64,000 nucleotides of DNA from Bradyrhizobium sp. (GTDB lineage Bacteria > Pseudomonadota > Alphaproteobacteria > Rhizobiales > Xanthobacteraceae): contig NZ_DAIDJE010000009.1 of assembly GCF_027451485.1 (NCBI RefSeq), forward strand, positions 1 through 64,000, written 5' to 3'. The notes beneath the pieces were generated by a model. That model was not told the origin of the DNA and ran no database searches. It saw only the letters and a program-made list of their open reading frames with translations. Numbering within the stretch: position 1 is the stretch's first letter; every line of letters begins with the position of its first letter. This document shows, in pieces, positions 43,776 through 50,704 of the stretch. The translations under genes were made by a program, and so were the position numbers.

Positions 43776-44677
43776 ACGCCCTCAATCGCCGCGCCGAAAA
43801 TATCCTCGTTGAAGCGATTATTATACCGGAACTGGAACTCTGCAACGTAAAGTGGCAGGTACTTTTTGCTGACCTTATGGAAAGTACCGACGACGCCGCG
43901 CTTGATGATCGACCAGAAGCCTTCAATCGTATTGGTGTGCACTGCACCGACGACATGAACCCCCTTGGCATGGTCAACAACGCCGTGGTTGTAGCGGAAG
44001 CCCAGCCGACGATAGCCAGCGTTTTCATCGGTGCAGAGAAGGCTGACGCGAGTCGAGACGGTTTCTCTGACGAATGTCTCAAGTGTGGGCGTGTTAATCT
44101 TATCAATCACGCGGACGATCACATTACCCTTACGCTTGACGGCACCGATCACGACGAATTTGAGAGGATCGCCAGCGCCGCCGCTCTTGCCCGACCTCTT
44201 ATCCCAATGGCGGTTCTTGTCTTTTCCGCCGACGAAGGTTTCATCAACCTCAACGATGCCGCCGAGTTTATCGAGGTCCTGCATCAGCGCGGTACGGACC
44301 TTGTGGCACATGCTCCAAGCGGTCTTGTACGAACCGAAACCCATGTAGCGCTTGATTTGCAGCGCGCTCATGCCCTTCTTGCTAGTCAGCATGAGGTGAA
44401 CGACCTTGTACCAGTCGCGGAGCGGCTTGTTGGTATTCTCAAAGATCGTTCCGGCGAGAACCGAGAATCGATAGCCATCCGGCGCACATTTCTCGCATTG
44501 CCAATGCCATTTGCGGGACGGCAGATCATAGACAGCAGGATTTCCACAACGCGGGCAGCGGACGCCTTCGGGCCAGCGGCGCGCCACCAAGTAGGCGCGG
44601 CAAGCGTCTTCATGCGGAAACATGTCCTCGAATTGCTTTTCGGTCAGTTGGTGAACCGCCTTCGGACGTTTGGCCAT
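43772..44677 (-). CDS. IS1595-family transposase (ISXO2-like DDE domain)
   Basis: This encodes 301 residues. An N-terminal zinc ribbon (C-P-R-C...C-E-K-C, about 30-55) precedes the ISXO2-like catalytic domain. Its acidic residues are in GIVEVDETFVGG and LLCTDENAGYRR, followed by VHTNTIEGFWSIIKRG, where the Asn and Glu complete the D-D-N-E type active site. The tail EFQFRYNNR is diagnostic. ATG 44677 follows GGGAGG, an excellent ribosome-binding site; a longer frame to 44710 lacks one. No frameshift or stop is present, so it is presumably functional. Confidence 0.95.
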   Translation of the reverse strand: MAKRPKAVHQLTEKQFEDMFPHEDACRAYLVARRWPEGVRCPRCGNPAVYDLPSRKWHWQCEKCAPDGYRFSVLAGTIFENTNKPLRDWYKVVHLMLTSKKGMSALQIKRYMGFGSYKTAWSMCHKVRTALMQDLDKLGGIVEVDETFVGGKDKNRHWDKRSGKSGGAGDPLKFVVIGAVKRKGNVIVRVIDKINTPTLETFVRETVSTRVSLLCTDENAGYRRLGFRYNHGVVDHAKGVHVVGAVHTNTIEGFWSIIKRGVVGTFHKVSKKYLPLYVAEFQFRYNNRFNEDIFGAAIEGV

Positions 44678-44720
44678 CAATGCCTCCCTAGAATGGAAGG
44701 ATTTTGCCATGTCTGAGGCT

Positions 44721-44745
44721 TTCTGTCAAGTAAGGGATAATCGCC
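44721..44745 (-). repeat. IS right terminal inverted repeat
   Basis: Read outward from the element it is the complement of the left end, with three mismatches in 25 bases. Confidence 0.9.
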
Positions 44746-44753
44746 TTCGCTTT
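44746..44753 (+). repeat. Target-site duplication, right copy
   Basis: TTCGCTTT matches 42877-42884 exactly. Confidence 0.9.
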
Positions 44754-44758
44754 TGGGG

Positions 44759-44772
44759 ACGGCTTAAGCCGT
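44759..44772. repeat. 14-bp perfect palindrome beside the IS
   Basis: ACGGCTTAAGCCGT lies in chromosomal sequence six bases beyond the target duplication. It may be part of the original terminator region or an operator for the gene at 44858. Confidence 0.45.
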
Positions 44773-44857
44773 TGGGAACAAACGCTCTTTGCGGATGCCA
44801 AGGTTACTGATAGGTTAACCAGATTTCCGGGGGCGATCAGCACGGGACGTAGAGCCG

Positions 44858-45412
44858 ATGGCAGAGGCACAGAATATCGGAAGCGAGGCTGGCGAGGCGC
44901 GCTCGACGCGGTTGCGCGATGCGCTCCGCAAGGCGCGGATCGAGGCTGCCGACCGAACCGGTGTCGTGGTCGATCTGCGGGACGCCGAAGTCGCGCGCCT
45001 TGAAATCCTGAGCGAGGCGTTGGACCCGCTGTTTGCACAAATTCCCGACAACGTTGATTTGTTCGACCGCGGCATCAGCCAGGGCGAGACACCGCGGTTG
45101 TGGATCGACGTGGTCGCCCATGTGCTGATGGGACGCGACAAACGCGCTTATCGCTTCGTACAGGACACCCGCTTCGGCCGCATCCTGATCGCCGAATCCC
45201 ATGACGTGCCGGTCATCGTCGATGCCGTCACCGATTATGTCGCGCGCCGCATGATCGAGCGCGAGCATGCGCTGGTCGCTTCGCCCGCGGCTGACGCAGC
45301 GCCGGTCGAGGAGCCGCGCCGCAGTCGGTTCTGGCCGTTTACGCTTGGCTTCATTCTCGGGGCGCTGGCGCTATTCGCCGTGGCGCTGTTTGCGAGCCTG
45401 AGCAGCCTCTAA
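44858..45412 (+). CDS. Conserved hypothetical protein with C-terminal membrane anchor
   Basis: This encodes 184 residues. The N-terminal ~140 residues are soluble and helical (RLRDALRKARIEAADRTGVV, then ISQGETPRLWIDVVAHVLMG and FGRILIAESHDVP). A Pro/Ala-rich linker leads to RRSRFWPFTLGFILGALALF, a single transmembrane helix at the very end, which suggests a tail-anchored topology with the main domain in the cytoplasm. No motif of known function is visible. ATG 44858 is preceded by a weak ribosome-binding site. Confidence 0.78.
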   Translation: MAEAQNIGSEAGEARSTRLRDALRKARIEAADRTGVVVDLRDAEVARLEILSEALDPLFAQIPDNVDLFDRGISQGETPRLWIDVVAHVLMGRDKRAYRFVQDTRFGRILIAESHDVPVIVDAVTDYVARRMIEREHALVASPAADAAPVEEPRRSRFWPFTLGFILGALALFAVALFASLSSL

Positions 45413-45420
45413 GCCCATGA

Positions 45421-46314
45421 CTAAAGCAGCCGTACCCGTCTGATTTCCCGCACCTGAAGCGCATCATTGATACCGCGCACCGTCTGCTGGCAGCGCCAGC
45501 CATCGCCGTCGCGCGCGATCGAAAACAGGTTGTAGGCGGCGTGCGGATGCTGGCCGTGCGCGAATGCCGAGGCCGATGGCACCCCGATTGCCGGAATCGA
45601 CGATCCATTCGGCCCATCGATCCGGATTGTGGAGTGGATGTGGTCATGCCCGTGCAGCACCATTTCCAAGCCATATTGCTTCAACAGCGTCAGTAAATCA
45701 GACGAGTCGGTCAGGCGCTTGCTGCGTGCGGTGGAGCGGAGCCGATGGTGAATCAGCAGAACACGAAACAGCGGTTCGGTGGCCAGCGAAGCGAGCATGC
45801 GCTCCAGCGCTTCCATTTGCTTTTTTCCGAGCCAACCTGTCGCCATGAAAGGCGGAGTCGGTACCGCCGATGAAACGCTGATCAAGGCCAGGGGGCCGCG
45901 GCGTCGCAGCGACGGAAAGATATCATCCCGATCCGGCGCGCCGTCGCCAGCGACATAGCTTCCCCAAGCTTCAGCAAACCGGTGAGCTGTCGCGCGGACA
46001 TAGGTATCGTGGTTGCCGGGAATGACAGTGACGCGATCCGGCGGACCGATAGTCTTCAGCCATGCCAAAGCCGGCGCGAATTCGGCCTCCAGCGCCAGGT
46101 TGACGAGATCGCCGGTGACCGCAACGTGGTCCGGCACCTGTGCCGCCAAGTCCGACGTCAGCACATCGACCACATCGCGCCGATGATAGCGGTGCCGGTT
46201 CCTGGTCCAGTTCAGGTAGCCCAGCAACCGCTTGCTCATGAGTTCGGAGAGCCGCGGATCTGGCAGCGGCGGAAGGTGCGGGTCCGATACATGTGCAAGC
46301 GAAAACGCCGCCAT
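45421..46314 (-). CDS. Calcineurin-like metallophosphoesterase
   Basis: This encodes 297 residues with the full set of metallophosphoesterase motifs: HVSDPHLPP (D-x-H), AVTGDLVNLA (G-D), VIPGNHDTYV (G-N-H-D), LLIHHRLR and VLHGHDHIH (G-H-D-H), which bind the two metal ions. It resembles cyclic-nucleotide phosphodiesterase (CpdA/Icc) relatives, but also enzymes of lipid and nucleotide metabolism, so its substrate is open. ATG 46314 follows GGAAGCGG. It is convergent with the upstream gene and lies 8 bp from its stop. Confidence 0.88.
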   Translation of the reverse strand: MAAFSLAHVSDPHLPPLPDPRLSELMSKRLLGYLNWTRNRHRYHRRDVVDVLTSDLAAQVPDHVAVTGDLVNLALEAEFAPALAWLKTIGPPDRVTVIPGNHDTYVRATAHRFAEAWGSYVAGDGAPDRDDIFPSLRRRGPLALISVSSAVPTPPFMATGWLGKKQMEALERMLASLATEPLFRVLLIHHRLRSTARSKRLTDSSDLLTLLKQYGLEMVLHGHDHIHSTIRIDGPNGSSIPAIGVPSASAFAHGQHPHAAYNLFSIARDGDGWRCQQTVRGINDALQVREIRRVRLL

Positions 46315-46444
46315 TAGCCGCTTCCGTTCGAAAGAGCTTGCCGATGAGCGCCTCAACTTTGTCGGCAAGCAGTAACGAAGTATTGGCAAGCCGTTAGCCG
46401 GGATGCAAGGATCAAACGCAACCGCAGACGTTGCAAGGATTACC

Positions 46445-46936
46445 GTGACGACGACCATACAGCGCCTGCGAACCCGTTTTGAGCCGATGCTTCGGCGGCT
46501 GTTTCATTTCTATTGGCGGTTTGCGCGCGGCATGACCCTCGGCGTGCGTGCGGTGGTGCTGGACAGCGACAACCGCGTGTTCCTGGTCAAGCACAGCTAT
46601 GTCAGCGGCTGGCATCTGCCCGGCGGGGGGGTGGAAACCGGCGAGACGATTCGTCTGGCTCTGCAACGTGAACTGGTAGAGGAGGGACGGATCGAGCTTG
46701 CCGGCGAGCCAATATTGTTCGGCGTTTATCTGAACAGTCATATTTCGAGGCGTGATCATGTCGTGCTCTACGTGGTCCGGAATTTCCGGCAGGATCGCTT
46801 ACCGGAGCCGAACCGCGAGATCATCGATTGTGGCTTTTTCGAAACGCGGGCATTGCCGCCGGGCACGACACTGGGAACGCGATTGCGGATCTCGGAAGTG
46901 ACCGAAGACAAGCCGCCGATTCGAACCTGGCGTTAG
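46445..46936 (+). CDS. Nudix hydrolase
   Basis: This encodes 163 residues from GTG 46445 (AAGGA upstream); ATG 46403 would add 14 residues. The Nudix box reads GGGVETGETIRLALQREL and V-E-E-G, fitting G-x5-E-x7-R-E-x-x-E-E, so it hydrolyses a nucleoside diphosphate linked to some moiety. The N-terminus RRLFHFYWRFARGMTLGVRA matches a group of Nudix proteins found beside envelope-polysaccharide genes. It precedes a glycosyltransferase gene by 61 bp. Confidence 0.85.
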   Translation: MTTTIQRLRTRFEPMLRRLFHFYWRFARGMTLGVRAVVLDSDNRVFLVKHSYVSGWHLPGGGVETGETIRLALQRELVEEGRIELAGEPILFGVYLNSHISRRDHVVLYVVRNFRQDRLPEPNREIIDCGFFETRALPPGTTLGTRLRISEVTEDKPPIRTWR

Positions 46937-46974
46937 AGAACGTTAGCGATAGGCCCGTATGATCGGACAAACCC

Positions 46975-46986
46975 TAACGATCGTTA
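46975..46986. promoter_or_regulatory. TAACGATCGTTA palindrome before the glycosyltransferase gene
   Basis: A perfect 12-bp palindrome lies 11 bp before the start at 46998, next to two further CGTTAG words (46931 and 46941). It may be an operator; its 3' end overlaps the AAGGA ribosome-binding site. Confidence 0.35.
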
Positions 46987-46997
46987 AGGATTTGCCC

Positions 46998-48035
46998 ATG
47001 AGCGCCGCACCGCAGTCCACGCGCCCGCTGAAGTTCCGCGGCGATCTGGCGGGTATGGCAGAGGCGCTGGCGGAATTCGCAAAGTCCGAATTTCCGGAAG
47101 CTGAGGAGGCGCGGCCGCGAGTGGCTGTCCTGGTGCCATGCTTCAACGAGGAAGCCGCGGTGGCAACCGTGATCGCCGACTTCCGGAAGTCCCTGCCTTC
47201 GGCCGCGATCTATGTCTACGACAATAATTCAACCGATCGCACTGCTGCAGTCGCCCGCGATGCCGGCGCCATCGTTCGCAGCGAGAGACGCCAGGGCAAG
47301 GGGCATGTCGTCCGGCGCATGTTTGCCGACGTCGATGCTGATATTTACGTGCTGGTCGATGGCGATGCCACCTATGATGCCGCAAGCATCCCGAAAATGA
47401 TCGACACTCTTGCGTCGGAACGTCTCGATATGGTGGTAGGATTGCGGGTGGATCAGGCGCGGGCTGCCTGGCGGCCGGGCCACCGCACCGGCAACTGGCT
47501 TTTGACCAGCTTCCTGGCGTCGATGTTTGGAAAGGCCTTCAACGATATTCTTTCCGGCTATCGCGTGTTTTCGCGGCGCTTCGTCAAATCCTTTCCCGTT
47601 TTGTCGGACGGTTTTGAGATCGAAACCGAATTGAGCGTTCACGCCCTGGAACTGGCGCTGCCGACGGCCGAGATCGAGACGCCTTATTATGCACGCCCCG
47701 AAGGGTCGACGAGCAAGCTCAATACCTGGCGCGACGGCTTTCGTATTCTCGGGACCATCCTCAAGCTCTATCGATCCGAGAAGCCCCTGCGGTTCTTCAC
47801 CGCGATCGGCATCTTTCTAGCGCTTCTCTCGATCGGGCTCGCGATTCCGGTGTTCATCACCTATTTCGAGCAGGGCATCGTCCCCCGCCTGCCGACCGCG
47901 GTGCTGTCAATGGGGATGATGATCCTGGCGATGCTTTCGCTGGCCTCCGGTCTGGTGCTCGACACCGTGACGCGCGGTCGCCGGGAGATGAAGCTGTTGG
48001 CCTATCTGGCGCAAGGGGTGGTGGAGAAGGCTTGA
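46998..48035 (+). CDS. Membrane glycosyltransferase, family 2
   Basis: This encodes 345 residues. The GT-A domain contains VAVLVPCFNEEAAVATVIAD, VYDNNSTDRTAAVARDAGA and the metal-binding VLVDGDATYD. The acceptor region has DILSGYRVFSRRFVKSFPVL. Two C-terminal helices (about 265-325) anchor it in the membrane. It is of the dolichol-phosphate-mannose-synthase-like type that moves sugars to a lipid carrier, for O-antigen or lipid modification. ATG 46998 follows AAGGA; ATG 46959 lacks a site. Confidence 0.87.
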   Translation: MSAAPQSTRPLKFRGDLAGMAEALAEFAKSEFPEAEEARPRVAVLVPCFNEEAAVATVIADFRKSLPSAAIYVYDNNSTDRTAAVARDAGAIVRSERRQGKGHVVRRMFADVDADIYVLVDGDATYDAASIPKMIDTLASERLDMVVGLRVDQARAAWRPGHRTGNWLLTSFLASMFGKAFNDILSGYRVFSRRFVKSFPVLSDGFEIETELSVHALELALPTAEIETPYYARPEGSTSKLNTWRDGFRILGTILKLYRSEKPLRFFTAIGIFLALLSIGLAIPVFITYFEQGIVPRLPTAVLSMGMMILAMLSLASGLVLDTVTRGRREMKLLAYLAQGVVEKA

Positions 48036-48068
48036 CGGGCTCGTACATTCGAAGTTCAACGTGGCCCG

Positions 48069-48581
48069 ATGAGTGATCTCTCGCTGACGATCCTGGCCGA
48101 GACCGCCAATGACGCGCAGGCGGTCGAACGTCTGCTTGAGCGTACCTTCGGGCCCGGCCGTTTCGTCCTGAGCGCCTATCGCATTCGCGAGCACGTCGAT
48201 CATTTGCTGGACCTGTCGTTCACCGCCTGGATCGGGACCCTGCTGGTCGGCTCCGTGCGGCAGTTGCCGATCACTGTCGGAAACGTCAAGGCGCTGCTGC
48301 TCGGGCCGTTGACGGTCGAACCCCCGTTTCGCAAGCACGGCGTCGGACGCCTTCTGCTCGAACGCGCCCTTCGCGACGCCAAGGCGAAAGGCCACCGCCT
48401 GGTTCTCCTGGTCGGCGACGAGGCCTACTACAGCCGTGTCGGCTTCAGGCCTGTGCCGCGCGGGCGGGCGACCATGCCGGGACCGGTCGACTATAGCCGC
48501 CTGCTGGTCGCTGAACTCGTGGACGGCGCATTCGAGGGCGTCTCCGGCGCCATTCGTCCCGATTGGGATTTTGCGAAGTAG
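48069..48581 (+). CDS. GNAT family N-acetyltransferase
   Basis: This encodes 170 residues with the GNAT acetyl-CoA loop in LLGPLTVEPPFRKHGVGRLL (R-K-x-G-V-G) followed by VLLVGDEAYYSRVGFRPVPR, the YhbS-like branch. The acceptor is unknown. It lies 33 bp after the glycosyltransferase gene and may be cotranscribed, and is convergent with the large operon at 48613. Confidence 0.88.
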   Translation: MSDLSLTILAETANDAQAVERLLERTFGPGRFVLSAYRIREHVDHLLDLSFTAWIGTLLVGSVRQLPITVGNVKALLLGPLTVEPPFRKHGVGRLLLERALRDAKAKGHRLVLLVGDEAYYSRVGFRPVPRGRATMPGPVDYSRLLVAELVDGAFEGVSGAIRPDWDFAK

Positions 48582-48612
48582 AAGCGCTGCCCGGGAGTGA
48601 GGTCCGAACAGC

Positions 48613-50676
48613 TCAACGCCCTTCGCGCACCCAGGTCGCAGCAAACGCGCCGAGCAGCAGCAGCAAGCCGATCAGGCCGGCAAAGACGGGCAGAACGCCG
48701 ACGCCCTTCACGATGCTGGCGTCGCGCATTTTCACGCCCATCCAGCCGTCGCCACGGAAAATGCTCGAAGCGTGAACCGGCACGATGCGTGGGATGTCGA
48801 TGCTGGAACCGTCAACGACACGCTGGACGTCGCCGCCGGTCGCTTGCGCCAGCGGCTTCAGCGTTTCGGTAGTGGAGGTGACTTCCGAAAATTCCTTCGG
48901 GTTGGTCGGCCCGACATTGATCAGTGCCTTCAATGTGCCGTCGGTCGCCTGCCACAGGCCAAGCTCGTTGGCTTGCATGGTTGCCGTCCACAGCCCGGGC
49001 TCACCGGCACTCAAGGTCAGTTCGCGGGTAGCGCCCGACGGCGAGGTCACCGTAACCGGCGAAACGCTGTCGGCCATGGTCTGGCGCTGCACGACAAGAT
49101 CATGGCCGTGCACCTGCAAATGCAATGCTTCTTCGTCGAGATCCGGCTGCTTCATCAGCCAGTGCGACATCCGCCGCAAAAGATCGAGGTGCGGCCCGCC
49201 GCCTTCATAACCGCGCGCCCACAGCCAGATATGATCGGTGAGCAGCAGCGCGACGCGGCCCTCGCCAAACCGCGACAGCAAGAGCAGCGGTTCGCCGTCG
49301 GCCCCCGTCATGACAGGCGGGGTTGTCGCGTTGCGGGTATCCACGGTGCGGAAAAAGCGGCTCCAGTGCGGCGGATTGCTGTTCGAGCCTTCGAGGCCGC
49401 GTGTCACGGGATGGCGTTTGCCGAAGTCGCTGAGCTGGGCATAAAACGGCTTCTCGGTGACCCCGACGGGTTCTGCGGGAAGTACTGTATCCAGCGGAGT
49501 GCGCCAGATGCTGGTGGACGAGGCATAGTCGGGACCGGCAGACACGAGGACCGCGCCGCCCGAGCGTACGTAGCGCGCGATATTGTCGAAGTAAGCGGTC
49601 GGCAGCACGCCCTGGCGCGCGTAACGGTCGAAGATGATCAGCTGAAATTCGTGGATCTTCTGCTGGAACAGTTCGCGTGTCGGAAAGGCGATCAGCGACA
49701 ACTCGTTGATCGGCGTGCCGTCCTGTTTCTCCGGCGGCCGCAGAATCGTGAAATGCACGAGGTCGACGCTGGGGTCGGACTTCAAAAGATTGCGCCAGGT
49801 GCGCTCCCCGGAATGCGGTTCGCCGGACACCAGCAGCACGCGCAACTTGTCGCGCACGCCGTCGATCGCGACGACCGCGCGGTTGTTGACGAGTGTGAGC
49901 TCGTTTTCGAGCGGCGAGGCCTCGATCTCCACGATATTCTGGCCGGCATGCTTGATGTCGACGTCGACATTGACGGTCTGGCCGCTAAGAACCGTTCGTT
50001 CGTTGATGGTTTCACCATCGATGCGCACCGCGACCTTGGCGCGCTGGCCGGTGACGCCCTGATCGTCCAGACGGTAGGTGATGGTCTGCGGCTGTCCGAC
50101 AATGCCGAAGCGGGGCGCTGCGGTAATCGCAATGCGGCGGTCACGCTCGTCCTTGCGGCCGGTGATCAGCGCATGGACCGGAGCCTGAAATCCGAGCGCG
50201 GCAGCGTTGGCCGGAATATCATGCACCCGTCCGTCCGTGATCAGAAACGCGCCGGCGACGCGATCGACCGGTACGTCGGAGAGCGCTGACGAAACTGCGC
50301 CGAACAGTTTGGTGCCGTCGGTTTCGCCATCGGCCTGGCCGGCTTCGACTACGCGAACCTCAAGTCCGGGAATCTTCTTCAGGCGGTCGACCAGGGCCTG
50401 TTGCGCTCGCGCGGTCTCGTTGGTGCGATCGCCAAAGCTTTGGCTCGGACTCTTGTCGACGACGACGACCGCCACCGATGATAATGGTTCACGCCGCTCG
50501 CGGGTGAACGACGGATTGGCGAGCGCCAGCAGCAGCAGGCCCAACGCAGCCAGCCGCAGCCACGCACCACGCGGGCGGCCCACGAGCAGCAGCACCGCAA
50601 TCACGGCGATCGCGGCCAGCGCCGCCCAGAGCACGGGCGAGGGGATCAGCGGGGTAAACGCGATACCGTAGTTCAT
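48613..50676 (-). CDS. Membrane protein with vWA-like domain, last gene of the MoxR operon
   Basis: This encodes 687 residues. Two N-terminal helices (about 14-60) lead to a vWA-like domain whose MIDAS start is VVVVDKSPSQS (D-x-S-x-S), with SALSDVPVDRVAGAFLITDG further on. Beta-rich regions and a DJ-1/glutamine-amidotransferase-like segment (VLVSAGPDYAS, GLEGSNSNPPHWSRFF) follow, and a C-terminal helix (GLIGLLLLLGAFAATWV). It is the last of four minus-strand genes starting with moxR. The architecture is common beside MoxR ATPases, but the function is not established. Confidence 0.82.
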   Translation of the reverse strand: MNYGIAFTPLIPSPVLWAALAAIAVIAVLLLVGRPRGAWLRLAALGLLLLALANPSFTRERREPLSSVAVVVVDKSPSQSFGDRTNETARAQQALVDRLKKIPGLEVRVVEAGQADGETDGTKLFGAVSSALSDVPVDRVAGAFLITDGRVHDIPANAAALGFQAPVHALITGRKDERDRRIAITAAPRFGIVGQPQTITYRLDDQGVTGQRAKVAVRIDGETINERTVLSGQTVNVDVDIKHAGQNIVEIEASPLENELTLVNNRAVVAIDGVRDKLRVLLVSGEPHSGERTWRNLLKSDPSVDLVHFTILRPPEKQDGTPINELSLIAFPTRELFQQKIHEFQLIIFDRYARQGVLPTAYFDNIARYVRSGGAVLVSAGPDYASSTSIWRTPLDTVLPAEPVGVTEKPFYAQLSDFGKRHPVTRGLEGSNSNPPHWSRFFRTVDTRNATTPPVMTGADGEPLLLLSRFGEGRVALLLTDHIWLWARGYEGGGPHLDLLRRMSHWLMKQPDLDEEALHLQVHGHDLVVQRQTMADSVSPVTVTSPSGATRELTLSAGEPGLWTATMQANELGLWQATDGTLKALINVGPTNPKEFSEVTSTTETLKPLAQATGGDVQRVVDGSSIDIPRIVPVHASSIFRGDGWMGVKMRDASIVKGVGVLPVFAGLIGLLLLLGAFAATWVREGR

Positions 50677-50704
50677 GACATGGACCCGTCCGTGATCGCA
50701 GCGA

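Larger units (their letters stand above)
42885..44745. mobile_element. Complete IS1595-family insertion sequence with passenger gene
   Basis: This is a 1861-bp element bounded by terminal inverted repeats of 25 bp (22 of 25 matching; shared words GGCGATTAT and ACTTGACAGAA at 42885-42909 and, inverted, at 44721-44745) and by a perfect 8-bp target duplication. It carries a transposase gene (43772-44677) and a downstream membrane-protein gene (42957-43775) overlapping it by ATGA. Passenger genes are known in some IS1595 subgroups, such as ISNwi1 and ISNha5. Base composition inside is less GC-rich than in the flanks. Both genes are intact, so the element looks recent and possibly active. Confidence 0.92.

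Noticed and set aside
43628..44716. Plus-strand reading frame of 362 codons over the transposase
   Set aside because: It is antisense to an intact IS1595-type transposase with a strong ribosome-binding site; the reverse frame has no family features.
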